Notes: a model not told the origin generated them from the letters alone. 64,000 bases of DNA from Pseudomonas chlororaphis (GCF_000783395.1 NZ_JSFK01000002.1:62001-126000); one strand, 5' to 3'; shown: positions 48,511 through 57,329, counted from the stretch's first letter. A program made the numbers and translations.

Positions 48511-48537
48511 GGGGAGCCAGCAGGCTCCCCTTTTTTT
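48511..48537 (+). terminator. Intrinsic terminator of rlmI
   Basis: 8-bp perfect stem GGGGAGCC/GGCTCCCC with AGCA loop and a run of seven T. It isolates the following island from rlmI transcription. Confidence 0.95.
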
Positions 48538-48708
48538 GCGCGCCCCCCTACCTCCTCGCTATACCCAAATACTTCCTACAATTATTTTCTCGCTGATGTG
48601 AAGGATATTTCCTTACGTCTTTTAATTATTGAATATTGCCCTACAAGTTTACTTCCAGCCAAAGACTACTCCGACAAAATTACTGGAATTTTCCTACTTA
48701 ATATCCGC

Positions 48709-48736
48709 TTGCCAATAATCCATTACAAACTATTAT
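48709..48736 (+). promoter_or_regulatory. Putative sigma-70 promoter of the peptide/oxidase operon
   Basis: TTGCCA (48709-48714), 16-base spacer, TATTAT (48731-48736), in strongly AT-rich DNA. Start of transcription would fall near 48743, about 47 bases before the peptide ATG. Confidence 0.6.
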
Positions 48737-48738
48737 GA

Positions 48739-48765
48739 AGTTGTCACCACGAGGTGACTTCAACT
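48739..48765 (+). promoter_or_regulatory. 5' hairpin upstream of the peptide gene
   Basis: AGTTG-TCACC, loop ACGA, GGTGA, a CTT bulge, then CAACT. The inner 5-bp stem would remain in an RNA that starts near 48743. It lies 11 bases before the Shine-Dalgarno site and could be an operator palindrome or an mRNA-stabilising element. Confidence 0.45.
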
Positions 48766-48789
48766 ATCAATGAACAAGGAGTTCACATC

Positions 48790-48861
48790 ATGAAACGTAT
48801 TTCTCTGGAAAGTAAAAAAATCGCAAACCTGGCTTTTCTGGTTGCCCCTAAAGCCCGCTAA
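48790..48861 (+). CDS. 23-residue candidate RiPP precursor peptide
   Basis: Short gene preceded by AAGGAG (48776-48781, 8-base spacing). It begins MKRISLESKK and ends LVAPKAR before TAA. The 23 residues include four Lys and two Arg, one Glu, one Asn, one Phe, one Pro and two Ser, with no Cys, Thr, Tyr, Trp, His or Gly. It is basic and amphipathic, with the most distinctive part at the C-terminus. A terminator-like hairpin follows directly, then three coupled genes for two redox enzymes and an exporter. I infer a precursor modified by those enzymes. It resembles PqqA only in length, since the Glu-x3-Tyr of PqqA is absent. An alternative is a leader peptide for attenuation. Confidence 0.68.
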   Translation: MKRISLESKKIANLAFLVAPKAR

Positions 48862-48869
48862 GTAAGTCT

Positions 48870-48905
48870 GGACGCCGGGGAGTGCCGGCAACCCGGTGTC
48901 CTTTT
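48870..48905 (+). terminator. Attenuator-like hairpin between peptide and enzyme genes
   Basis: GGACGCCGGG (48870-48879) pairs with CCCGGTGTCC (48892-48901) over 10 bp with one G-U; loop 12 bases; TTTT follows. It starts nine bases after the peptide stop. Partial termination here would give more peptide than enzyme mRNA, a common device in RiPP operons. Confidence 0.8.
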
Positions 48906-48931
48906 GACTTTATCCAGAGTGAAAGCCCCAC

Positions 48932-50005
48932 ATGTACATTAATCCTTTTCTATTTATATTGCCGCGTTCGCCCGGACAAATTGTATGGAACTATAAAAAC
49001 CATACACAACACGAACTTGACCTCAACCATGCAATTCGCCTTGCGCAATTAATCAACAACCCCGAACTGCTTGATAGCCACAACATAATAGACACACAAC
49101 TATTAAACGCGGGCATTCTTACCATTTCAAAAATAGACAATCCGCAATGGGGCTGGGATGAGCTGTCGAAGATTTATCACATCGGCACGCAGAACATTCC
49201 CTTTGAACATATCCCACAGAATATTCACGAGTGGTCCAGACAATATCTGGCGCACTGCAATGAAGTTTTGGCCACACCAGCACCTGCGACAGACCGCCCG
49301 ACACTTGAAACCGGGCAGCGTATTACCTTGCCCGCACCGTGCGCATTGAGTGACGACAGTCTTGGAAAGGTGCTGCTCCAGCGCAAGACCTGTCGCAGCT
49401 ACACAGGTGCAGCGATAACCCTGAATGACGTCGGCACCCTGCTCTACCTGACCCTCGGTTATCTCCATGAACGTGACAAGGATCGCGACGACAGCATCGC
49501 CCATGGGCTCAGCGCACGGCGCAGCAGTCCTTCCGCAGGTGGCCTGAACGCTTGCGAAGGCTTCCTGCTGGTGCAGAACGTCGATGGCCTGGAGCCGGGC
49601 ATCTATGTCTATCATCCGGCCGACCATACCTTGAGCCGGGTCAATCCGTTACCTGAACCCGCGCTGGGCCACTTGCTTGGCGGTCAGCATTTCATCAACA
49701 ACCTGCCGCTGGGGTTGTTCATCACCGCCCGGTTCGACCGGCTCTGGTGGAAGTACGAACACTCGCGAGCCTATCGCATGGCTTTCGTCGAGGCTGGTCA
49801 CCTGTCGCAAACCTTTCAACTGGTCGCCACGGCACTGGGCCTCAATACCTGGCTGACCGGTGCGTTTGCCGACCAGCAGGTCGAAGTCATCCTCAACCTG
49901 GAGGGAAGCGCCGAACAACCGCTGTTCTTTGTTGGCTGTGGAGAAAGCGACGGGCACGTGATGTGCCACGAAATGCGCGATCTGTTGCGCGAGGGGCAAG
50001 CATGA
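48932..50005 (+). CDS. SagB-type FMN dehydrogenase (nitroreductase fold)
   Basis: 357 aa. Residues about 145-350 form a SagB/ThcOx-type nitroreductase domain: RKTCRSYTGAAITLNDVGTL (151-170, FMN contacts), ARRSSPSAGGLNACEGFLLV (195-214), a Lys-Tyr pair in WWKYEHSRAYR (272-282), and VEAGHLSQTFQL with ALGLNTWLTGAF. Residues 1-130 are an AT-rich, poorly conserved extension that could bind a peptide. Known SagB enzymes oxidise azolines to azoles, yet no cyclodehydratase lies nearby, so another desaturation is likely. ATGA overlap with the next gene. Confidence 0.85.
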   Translation: MYINPFLFILPRSPGQIVWNYKNHTQHELDLNHAIRLAQLINNPELLDSHNIIDTQLLNAGILTISKIDNPQWGWDELSKIYHIGTQNIPFEHIPQNIHEWSRQYLAHCNEVLATPAPATDRPTLETGQRITLPAPCALSDDSLGKVLLQRKTCRSYTGAAITLNDVGTLLYLTLGYLHERDKDRDDSIAHGLSARRSSPSAGGLNACEGFLLVQNVDGLEPGIYVYHPADHTLSRVNPLPEPALGHLLGGQHFINNLPLGLFITARFDRLWWKYEHSRAYRMAFVEAGHLSQTFQLVATALGLNTWLTGAFADQQVEVILNLEGSAEQPLFFVGCGESDGHVMCHEMRDLLREGQA

Positions 50006-50979
50006 CCCTCTCAATTGCAGAACTGGATGAAGCCCCGGTGTCCTGGGCGCTCAAATTCACCTTGGGAGACTGGAACAGCCGCGCCTCTGTGCGCAGCAGT
50101 ACCCATGACTATCTGTTGCCCGACGATGTGCCACTGCAATTGCAAACCCGCCACTGGTTTCCACCGGCGTTTCTGCCTTACCTGGCTCATCCGGCCATCC
50201 AGGCGGCGGGGCGCGATGTGTTGCACCGGCTGTCAGCCAACCATCTGGTGCACTTTCTCGATTACACCACCCTGCTCGAACACCGCATCGTCAATCGTGC
50301 CGTGGAAGTCATCGTGCACCGGGAACTGCCCATTTACGTGCCTCTGCCGATGAAACACGCGGCGCTGCAGCTCTACACCGACGAGGGTTACCACGCGCTG
50401 TTTTCCAATCGTCTCGCTGAGCAGATCGCCAATCTCTATGGAATCACCGGACGTCCGGCGATTCCGCAGCGCATCACCCGCCTGAATGCACTGATTGCTC
50501 GCACGCCGGAAAAGAACCGGGCGCTGGCATGGTTTCTGCTGGGCTTCGTTTCGGAAACCATCATTGCCCGGGAGCTGCTGGACGTCTGCCGCGACAGCCT
50601 GGTGTCCAGCGTCAACGACATGCTGCGTGACCATCTGGCGGACGAAGCCCGCCACAGTCGATACTTCGCCGAAGCGTTCCATTACTTCTGGCTATCGATG
50701 AACAGCCGCCAGCGCACGTTTGTCAGTAGAACACTGCTGGAAATCATCGGGATCTTTTTTGAGGCCGACGAACGCTGGTTGCAGCAGAGTTTGCGAGGAG
50801 TCGGCATCGCTGACAGTGACGTGATGGAAATTGTCGGCGGCATGGCAACAGTACAAGCCAATCGTGCACGTGCACGATCAGGCGCCATCGCAACGCTGGA
50901 CGCACTGCGCAAGGCCGGTTTTTTCGCACTTCCCCATAACCAGAAACTTTTCGCCAAGGCAGGACTGATCGATGGATAA
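50002..50979 (+). CDS. AurF-like non-heme diiron oxygenase
   Basis: 325 aa, from ATG 50002 inside the previous stop. The ferritin-like fold carries all seven expected ligands at AurF spacing: E93, E128 and H131 (YTDEGYHALF), E185 (FVSETIIAREL), and H211, E215, H218 (DHLADEARHSRYF). WNSRASVR near residue 24 is typical of the family. AurF and CmlI oxidise aryl amines to nitro groups; other relatives hydroxylate. The substrate here is unknown, and might be a side chain or terminus of the encoded peptide. Overlaps the exporter by eight bases. Confidence 0.86.
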   Translation: MTLSIAELDEAPVSWALKFTLGDWNSRASVRSSTHDYLLPDDVPLQLQTRHWFPPAFLPYLAHPAIQAAGRDVLHRLSANHLVHFLDYTTLLEHRIVNRAVEVIVHRELPIYVPLPMKHAALQLYTDEGYHALFSNRLAEQIANLYGITGRPAIPQRITRLNALIARTPEKNRALAWFLLGFVSETIIARELLDVCRDSLVSSVNDMLRDHLADEARHSRYFAEAFHYFWLSMNSRQRTFVSRTLLEIIGIFFEADERWLQQSLRGVGIADSDVMEIVGGMATVQANRARARSGAIATLDALRKAGFFALPHNQKLFAKAGLIDG

Positions 50980-52204
50980 AGGAAAATCCGTGACAACCAC
51001 CCGACAGCGCCGTGGGGCTGTCAGTCTATTGCTGGCCATGGTGCTGCTTGGCGTGTTTCCACTGGATGTCCTGCTTCCTTCCTTTCCGGCGTTGGCGATG
51101 CACTTTCGCAGTTCACCGGCAGATATTGCGCTGTCCATCAGCCTGTTCGCCGTGGGGATCGCGTTTGCCCAGGTCTTGATCGGCCCCTTGTCGGACATAA
51201 TCGGGCGCAAGGGCTTGCTAATCGCCGGCATGAGCGTATCGATGCTGGGTGCGCTCGGTTGCGTAATGACCTCCGATTACACGCTATTCCTGGTGTTTCG
51301 GGTGATGCAGGCCTTGGGCTGTGGATGTTTCGTGCTGTCCCAGGCGCTGGTGCAGGATCTGTTCGACGGTGAGGAACGCGATCGTTTGCGTATCCTGATG
51401 GTGACGGCCACCGGGATTTTCATCTCGGTGTCGCCACTGGCAGGCACTTTTCTGCAGGCCACACTCGGCTGGCGCGGCAGCTTCTGGGTATTTACCGCGC
51501 TGTCCGCCCTGGTGCTGATCAAGGCGTGGTTGTTTCTATCGAACAGTCGTCCGACCTACAGTGGTGCGCGGCTCGGTTTCATTAAGTCCTACCGACGCGT
51601 GCTGGGGGATTTCGAGTTTGTCGGTTACTGGCTGATCTCTGCATTTGCCTTCGCCTGTCACTTCTCGTTCATCGTGATTTCGCCGCTGATCTTCATGGAC
51701 CAACTGCAACTCGCGCCTTATGACTTTTCACTGATCCTGCTGGTTTACGGTGCCGCCTATGTGGTTGGTGGCATTCTGGCCGCCTTACTGAATAGACGGA
51801 TCACGCCGGTTCAGCAAATCTTCACCGGGCTCAGCCTGATACTGCTGTCGGGAATGGCGATGCTGTACCTGGCGGCGAATCATGCGCTGGCTCCGGCCAC
51901 GGTGTTGATTCCGATGCTGATCTGCACCGCGGGCACCACCATTGCACGCCCCGCAGCCACCTCTCGGGCCATGGGTCTGTTTCCTGAAAACGCCGGTACC
52001 TCGGCCTCGGCGGGCAGCACGATCATTTTTATTTGCGGCGGGCTTATCAGTGCGTTGATCAGCCTCAGTCCGGCCAATCTGCAATCAACGCTGGGCTACA
52101 GCTTTGTGCTATTGAGCGCGACAGCGCTGATGCTCAACAACCGGCTCAGCCGCCGCGCAAGAAACGTTGAAGCCAATGTCGTTGCACAGACCGGCGGTGA
52201 TTAA
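50972..52204 (+). CDS. MFS exporter, Bcr/CflA drug-efflux type
   Basis: 410 aa with 12 predicted membrane helices. The motif A loop reads GPLSDIIGRKGLLIAG (about residue 70), and DVLLPSFPALA in helix 1 is typical of DHA1/Bcr-CflA. It ends the four-gene operon and probably exports the product or gives self-protection. Overlap with the oxygenase gene implies coupled translation. Confidence 0.9.
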   Translation: MDKGKSVTTTRQRRGAVSLLLAMVLLGVFPLDVLLPSFPALAMHFRSSPADIALSISLFAVGIAFAQVLIGPLSDIIGRKGLLIAGMSVSMLGALGCVMTSDYTLFLVFRVMQALGCGCFVLSQALVQDLFDGEERDRLRILMVTATGIFISVSPLAGTFLQATLGWRGSFWVFTALSALVLIKAWLFLSNSRPTYSGARLGFIKSYRRVLGDFEFVGYWLISAFAFACHFSFIVISPLIFMDQLQLAPYDFSLILLVYGAAYVVGGILAALLNRRITPVQQIFTGLSLILLSGMAMLYLAANHALAPATVLIPMLICTAGTTIARPAATSRAMGLFPENAGTSASAGSTIIFICGGLISALISLSPANLQSTLGYSFVLLSATALMLNNRLSRRARNVEANVVAQTGGD

Positions 52205-52472
52205 ACCCGCCGATCGTCATCCCATACACGCCGTCGGCACTGGAACAACGCTTTGCGCCATTCCCTCCAGACGCCAGCGGTGTAGAATCGGCTGATTCAT
52301 CGCCATTCATCCCCCGGCGGGTTTATGAGCTCAGGCTGAGACCAGCGGCGATCCCGCAACGTCATCGGCAACTTCACGAACACACGGCCATTTCCGAGTG
52401 CTCCAGACGTCAATAGAAGCTCACTCCCCTTTTGCACCTGATTAGTAAGTGATTAGCCGCCCGGAGTGCTCC

Positions 52473-54314
52473 ATGCCAGATTACCGCTCGAAAACATCCA
52501 CCCACGGCCGCAACATGGCTGGTGCCCGCGCATTGTGGCGCGCCACGGGGATGAAAGATGACGACTTCAAAAAGCCGATCATCGCCATTGCCAACTCGTT
52601 CACCCAGTTCGTACCGGGCCATGTGCACCTCAAGGATCTGGGCCAACTGGTCGCCCGTGAAATCGAACGCGCCGGCGGTGTAGCGAAAGAATTCAACACC
52701 ATCGCCGTGGATGACGGCATCGCCATGGGCCACGACGGCATGCTGTATTCGCTGCCGAGCCGCGAAATCATCGCCGACTCCGTCGAGTACATGGTGAACG
52801 CCCACTGCGCCGACGCCATCGTCTGCATCTCCAACTGCGACAAGATCACCCCAGGCATGTTGATGGCTGCCTTGCGCCTGAACATTCCGGTGATCTTCGT
52901 TTCCGGCGGCCCGATGGAAGCCGGCAAGACCAAACTCGCTTCCCACGGCCTCGACCTCGTCGACGCCATGGTGATCGCCGCCGACGAAAGCGCTTCTGAC
53001 GAGAAAGTCGCCGAGTACGAGCGCAGCGCCTGCCCGACCTGCGGTTCGTGCTCCGGCATGTTCACCGCCAACTCGATGAACTGCCTGACCGAAGCACTGG
53101 GCCTGGCCTTGCCGGGCAACGGTTCGACCCTCGCGACCCACAGCGACCGCGAACAACTGTTCCTGCAGGCCGGCCGCACCATCGTCGAGCTGTGCAAGCG
53201 TTACTACGGCGAGAACGACGAATCGGTACTGCCGCGCAACATCGCCAACTTCAAGGCGTTCGAGAACGCGATGATGCTCGACATCGCCATGGGCGGTTCG
53301 ACCAACACCATCCTGCACTTGCTCGCGGCCGCCCAGGAAGCCGAAATCGATTTCGACCTGCGCGACATCGACCGTCTTTCGCGCAGCGTTCCACAGCTGT
53401 GCAAAGTGGCGCCGAACATCCAGAAGTACCACATGGAAGACGTGCACCGCGCCGGCGGCATCTTCAGCATCCTCGGTTCACTGGCCCGTGGCGGTCTGCT
53501 GCACACCGACCTGCCGACCGTGCACAGCCGCAGCATGGAAGAAGCCATCGCCAAGTGGGACATCACCCAGACCACCGATGAAGCGGTGCATCACTTCTTC
53601 AAGGCCGGCCCTGCCGGTATCCCGACGCAGACGGCGTTCAGCCAGTCGACCCGTTGGGAAACCCTGGATGACGACCGTGAAAACGGCTGCATCCGCAGCT
53701 TCGAACACGCCTATTCGCAAGAAGGTGGCCTGGCCGTGCTGTACGGCAACATCGCCCTCGACGGCTGCGTGGTGAAAACCGCCGGTGTCGATGAGTCGAT
53801 CCACGTCTTCGAAGGCAACGCGAAGATCTTCGAAAGCCAGGACAGTGCCGTACGCGGCATCCTCGCCGACGAAGTGAAGGCAGGCGACATCGTCATCATT
53901 CGCTACGAAGGCCCGAAAGGCGGCCCGGGCATGCAGGAAATGCTCTACCCGACGTCGTACCTGAAATCCAAAGGCCTGGGCAAAGCCTGCGCATTGCTCA
54001 CCGACGGCCGTTTCTCCGGCGGTACGTCGGGCCTGTCCATCGGTCACGCTTCGCCAGAAGCAGCAGCCGGTGGCGCGATCGGTCTGGTGCAGGACGGCGA
54101 CAAAGTGCTGATCGACATTCCTAACCGTTCGATCAACCTGTTGGTCAGCGATGAAGAACTGGCGGCACGCCGCGCCGAGCAGGACAAGAAAGGCTGGAAA
54201 CCTGTTGAGGTGCGTCCACGCAAAGTGACCACCGCCCTCAAGGCCTATGCCTTGCTGGCGACCAGTGCCGACAAAGGCGCTGTGCGCAACAAAGCGATGC
54301 TCGACGGGCTGTAA
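52473..54314 (+). CDS. ilvD: Dihydroxy-acid dehydratase
   Basis: Third common step of branched-chain amino-acid synthesis. The start [17 protein letters not shown] at 52473 gives 613 aa. Fe-S ligand cysteines are in [12 protein letters not shown] and [18 protein letters not shown]. Returns the map to the conserved Pseudomonas order (PA0353). The 268-base upstream gap shows no leader peptide that I can support. Confidence 0.97.
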   Translation: MPDYRSKTSTHGRNMAGARALWRATGMKDDDFKKPIIAIANSFTQFVPGHVHLKDLGQLVAREIERAGGVAKEFNTIAVDDGIAMGHDGMLYSLPSREIIADSVEYMVNAHCADAIVCISNCDKITPGMLMAALRLNIPVIFVSGGPMEAGKTKLASHGLDLVDAMVIAADESASDEKVAEYERSACPTCGSCSGMFTANSMNCLTEALGLALPGNGSTLATHSDREQLFLQAGRTIVELCKRYYGENDESVLPRNIANFKAFENAMMLDIAMGGSTNTILHLLAAAQEAEIDFDLRDIDRLSRSVPQLCKVAPNIQKYHMEDVHRAGGIFSILGSLARGGLLHTDLPTVHSRSMEEAIAKWDITQTTDEAVHHFFKAGPAGIPTQTAFSQSTRWETLDDDRENGCIRSFEHAYSQEGGLAVLYGNIALDGCVVKTAGVDESIHVFEGNAKIFESQDSAVRGILADEVKAGDIVIIRYEGPKGGPGMQEMLYPTSYLKSKGLGKACALLTDGRFSGGTSGLSIGHASPEAAAGGAIGLVQDGDKVLIDIPNRSINLLVSDEELAARRAEQDKKGWKPVEVRPRKVTTALKAYALLATSADKGAVRNKAMLDGL

Positions 54315-54332
54315 GTCTTAAGCGTCGAATAC

Positions 54333-54357
54333 AAAAATGCCCCGCCAAGTGCGGGGC
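54333..54357 (-). terminator. Intrinsic terminator, mainly minus strand
   Basis: GCCCCGC/GCGGGGC stem (54339-54345, 54351-54357) with CAAGT loop. On the minus strand it is followed by ATTTTTG, so it should stop transcripts coming from the phosphatase gene. On the plus strand it follows ilvD but has no T run. Confidence 0.7.
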
Positions 54358-54358
54358 T

Positions 54359-54460
54359 GATCGTTCCCACGCTCTGCGTGGGAATGTCTAAAGGGACGCT
54401 CCGCGTCCAGTGACGCGGAGCGTCACGGGCTGCATTCCCACGCAGAGCGTGGGAACGATC
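54359..54460. repeat. Palindromic repeat, family D
   Basis: Second copy of the 16276 element: outer arms GATCGTTCCCACGCTCTGCG and its inverse, inner GGGACGCTCCGCGTC region. Between convergent ilvD and the phosphatase gene. Confidence 0.9.
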
Positions 54461-54475
54461 AACTGACACTACGCT

Positions 54476-54499
54476 TTCGCGAGCAGGCTCGCTCCCACA
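54476..54499. repeat. Single REP arm, family A
   Basis: TTCGCGAGCAGGCTCGCTCC plus CACA, identical to the arms at 7287 and 47140, adjacent to the family D repeat. Confidence 0.85.
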
Positions 54500-54514
54500 C
54501 TGGCCCTGTGTCTG

Positions 54515-55576
54515 TTACTGGATTTCCTCAGGCTTTACGATCACCCAGTTCTTGTCCGCCGTCACCGGCAACCCTTCCTTGGCCTGCGCCGCTGCGTGCT
54601 TGGCCATCATGCCGTTCAACTGCGTCATGTATTTGTCTTTGCGGTTGATCCACAGGTGAATCCCGCCCTTGGCCACGTCGACATCGTGGAACAGCATGTA
54701 ACCGTCGCTGGTCGGCGTATCGCCACCGACCAATACCGGTTTTTTCCACTCATCGATGTAAGTGAGGATCGCCGCGTGCTTGCCGGCCATCCAGGTGGCC
54801 GGGGTCCACAGATATGGCGTCAACTCCAGGCCGAGGTTGGCCTTCTCGTCATATTTACCGGCGGTGATCTGCTTGCGCGCGGTGGTCAGTTCGCCGGTCT
54901 TCGGATCCTTGAGCAACATCGAAACGCCAATGACGTTCTGCGGTTTGACGTTGTAGCCATACTTCGGATCCGCCGCGACCATGCGCACCAGCTCTTCAGA
55001 GGCAGCGGTCATCACGTAGACCTCGATGCCATTCTCCATCAGCTTGTTGTACAGCTCTTGCTGGCCGGTGAAGATCTTCGGCGGATTGACGTCGAGTTTC
55101 TTCACCACATCGCCTTCGTAATAAGTCGCCGGCACCGGTTTGCCCGAAGCCATCAGCTCATCGACATAGCCCTTCAGCTCTTTGAGGGTGAAGCCGGAGA
55201 ACACCTGCGCCACCCACGGGTAGCAGACCATGTCGTCGACTTCGCAGAGGCGATAGTAGTAACTGAACAGGCTTTCCTTGTGGTCGGCGGTGTCCTTGAA
55301 CGGCATCAGTTTCAGGGAGGGGTCGAGTTTGTCGCGGGTGATCAGGCCCTTGTTTTCCATGAACGGCAACAACGACTCTTCGAGGTCGTAGCGGTAACTG
55401 GTGTTGTCCATGTCGAACACCGCGTAGTTACCCTTGTTGGCGTTGGCGGCGATCATTGCGTCCAGCGCTTTGGCCTGATCGGCCGGCCAGTGTTTCAGGT
55501 CGGTGGCGAAAGCCTGAGTGGCCAGACCCATGCCCACAGCCAGTGCGACTGCCAGAAATTTCGGTGCGAACTTCAT
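54515..55576 (-). CDS. pchP: Periplasmic phosphorylcholine phosphatase-like HAD hydrolase
   Basis: 353 aa with signal peptide (MKFAPKFLAVALAVGMGLAT..., cleaved near AFA/TDL). HAD motif I FDMDNTSYRYD, motif II region YVMTAASEELVRM, and a later VGGDTPTSDGYM with the metal-binding Asp. The sequence closely follows P. aeruginosa PchP (PA5292), which releases phosphate from phosphorylcholine and is induced by choline. Location next to ilvD differs from P. aeruginosa. Function assigned by resemblance from memory. Confidence 0.85.
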   Translation of the reverse strand: MKFAPKFLAVALAVGMGLATQAFATDLKHWPADQAKALDAMIAANANKGNYAVFDMDNTSYRYDLEESLLPFMENKGLITRDKLDPSLKLMPFKDTADHKESLFSYYYRLCEVDDMVCYPWVAQVFSGFTLKELKGYVDELMASGKPVPATYYEGDVVKKLDVNPPKIFTGQQELYNKLMENGIEVYVMTAASEELVRMVAADPKYGYNVKPQNVIGVSMLLKDPKTGELTTARKQITAGKYDEKANLGLELTPYLWTPATWMAGKHAAILTYIDEWKKPVLVGGDTPTSDGYMLFHDVDVAKGGIHLWINRKDKYMTQLNGMMAKHAAAQAKEGLPVTADKNWVIVKPEEIQ

Positions 55577-55817
55577 AAGCCTCTTCTCCCTGATTCAAAG
55601 AGATCGACGCTAACAAATTAGTGTGACAGTCCTCGTCTGTCAGCGACCGCCCACGTCCCTATTGCGCCAGATGCATTGCCGAGAGCGACACGGGCTTATT
55701 CCAAAAACGACGGACGACCTGCGATTTTGGTATTAATTCATTGCAAATCAAACTGTTAGGCTTGCCGGTTCGCAGTTGCCCAAGAACGCGACTGGCACAA
55801 GTCTTATCGGAGTTTTC

Positions 55818-57209
55818 ATGAATCTGCCGCTGATCCTCAATCTGCTGGTGTTCCTCGCCCTGCTCTTCGGTCTGGCGCAAACCCGCCACACCACGTGGAG
55901 CCTGGCGAAAAAAGTCCTGCTCGCGCTGGCGATGGGCGTCGCGTTTGGCGTGGCCCTGCATACCGTTTACGGTGCCGGCAACCCGGTGCTGAAAGCCTCG
56001 ATCGGCTGGTTCGATCTGGTCGGCAACGGTTACGTGCAGTTGCTGCAAATGATCGTTATCCCGCTGGTGTTCGCCTCGATCCTCAGCGCGGTGGCGCGTC
56101 TGCACAACGCTTCGTCGTTGGGCAAGATCAGCTTCCTGACCATCGGCACCCTGCTGTTCACCACCGCGATTGCGGCGCTGATCGGTATCGGCCTGACCAA
56201 CCTGTTCGGCCTCACCGCCGAAGGTCTGGTCGCCGGCACCCAGGAAATGGCCCGTCTGCAAACCATTCAGACTGACTACGCCGGCAAGGTCGCCGACCTG
56301 AATGTGCCGCAACTGCTGCTGTCGTTCATCCCGCAAAACCCGTTCGCTGATCTGGCGCGGGCCAAGCCGACCTCGATCATCAGCGTGGTGATTTTCGCCG
56401 CATTCCTCGGGGTTGCCGCGCTGCAACTGCTCAAGGATGACGTCGAGAAAGGTCAGAAAGTGATCAACGCCATCGACACCCTGCAAGCCTGGGTGATGCG
56501 TCTGGTGCGCCTGGTGATGAAACTGACCCCGTACGGCGTGCTGGCGCTGATGACCAAAGTGGTCGCCGGTTCCAACCTGCAGGACATCATCAAACTCGGC
56601 AGTTTCGTCGTGGTGTCGTACCTCGGTCTGGGCCTGATGTTCGTCGTGCACGGCTTGCTGGTGTCGGCGGCCGGGATCAACCCGCTGCGTTTCTTCCGCA
56701 AGATCTGGCCGGTGCTGACGTTCGCGTTCACCAGCCGTTCCAGCGCGGCAAGCATTCCGCTGAGCATTGAAGCGCAGACCCGTCGTTTGGGGATTCCGCA
56801 GTCGGTGGCGAGTTTCGCCGCGTCGTTCGGTGCGACGATTGGTCAGAACGGTTGCGCGGGTCTGTACCCGGCGATGTTGGCGGTGATGGTTGCGCCAACC
56901 GTGGGCATCAATCCGCTGGATCCACTGTGGATCGCGACGTTGGTGGCGATTGTGACGTTGAGTTCGGCCGGTGTGGCCGGTGTCGGTGGCGGCGCGACGT
57001 TCGCGGCGCTGATCGTGCTGCCGGCGATGGGCTTGCCGGTGTCACTGGTGGCGTTGCTGATTTCGGTTGAGCCGCTGATCGATATGGGGCGCACGGCGTT
57101 GAACGTGAGTGGTTCGATCACTGCTGGCGCGATTACCAGTCAGGTGATGCAGCAGACCGATAAAGCATTGCTGGATGCTGATGAGCATGCGGAGTTGGCT
57201 CAGGCTTAA
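55818..57209 (+). CDS. tcyP: L-cystine transporter (TcyP/YdjN type, DAACS family)
   Basis: 463 aa from ATG 55818. Multi-helix sodium/proton:dicarboxylate symporter fold with 8 or more helices. [16 protein letters not shown] is the serine-rich re-entrant loop 1; [17 protein letters not shown] and [18 protein letters not shown] form the substrate site. This branch is annotated as cystine transport in fluorescens-group genomes. Divergent from pchP. Confidence 0.88.
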   Translation: MNLPLILNLLVFLALLFGLAQTRHTTWSLAKKVLLALAMGVAFGVALHTVYGAGNPVLKASIGWFDLVGNGYVQLLQMIVIPLVFASILSAVARLHNASSLGKISFLTIGTLLFTTAIAALIGIGLTNLFGLTAEGLVAGTQEMARLQTIQTDYAGKVADLNVPQLLLSFIPQNPFADLARAKPTSIISVVIFAAFLGVAALQLLKDDVEKGQKVINAIDTLQAWVMRLVRLVMKLTPYGVLALMTKVVAGSNLQDIIKLGSFVVVSYLGLGLMFVVHGLLVSAAGINPLRFFRKIWPVLTFAFTSRSSAASIPLSIEAQTRRLGIPQSVASFAASFGATIGQNGCAGLYPAMLAVMVAPTVGINPLDPLWIATLVAIVTLSSAGVAGVGGGATFAALIVLPAMGLPVSLVALLISVEPLIDMGRTALNVSGSITAGAITSQVMQQTDKALLDADEHAELAQA

Positions 57210-57233
57210 GCCCTGCATTGCCTGATCTGGCCT

Positions 57234-57326
57234 CATCGCTGGCAAGCCAGCTCCCACAGTGTCCGATGTGAAACACATAGTGTGTGAACACCATCGATCC
57301 CTGTGGGAGCTGGCTTGCCAGCGATG
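57234..57326. repeat. REPIN, family B
   Basis: Inverted arms CATCGCTGGCAAGCCAGCTC (57234) and GAGCTGGCTTGCCAGCGATG (ending 57326), spacer about 43 bases. Between convergent tcyP and folA; it overlaps neither. Confidence 0.93.
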
Positions 57327-57329
57327 CTT

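Noticed and set aside
48790..48861. Peptide as PqqA
   Set aside because: Same length only. PqqA needs a Glu-x3-Tyr pair, and this peptide has no Tyr; no pqqB-E genes are nearby.
50002..50979. Oxygenase as ribonucleotide reductase small chain or heme-oxygenase-like enzyme
   Set aside because: Ligand spacing fits AurF, and there is no radical-Tyr motif or heme-oxygenase fold motif.
52205..52472. Branched-chain amino-acid attenuator before ilvD
   Set aside because: No short ORF rich in Ile, Leu or Val codons followed by a terminator could be found.
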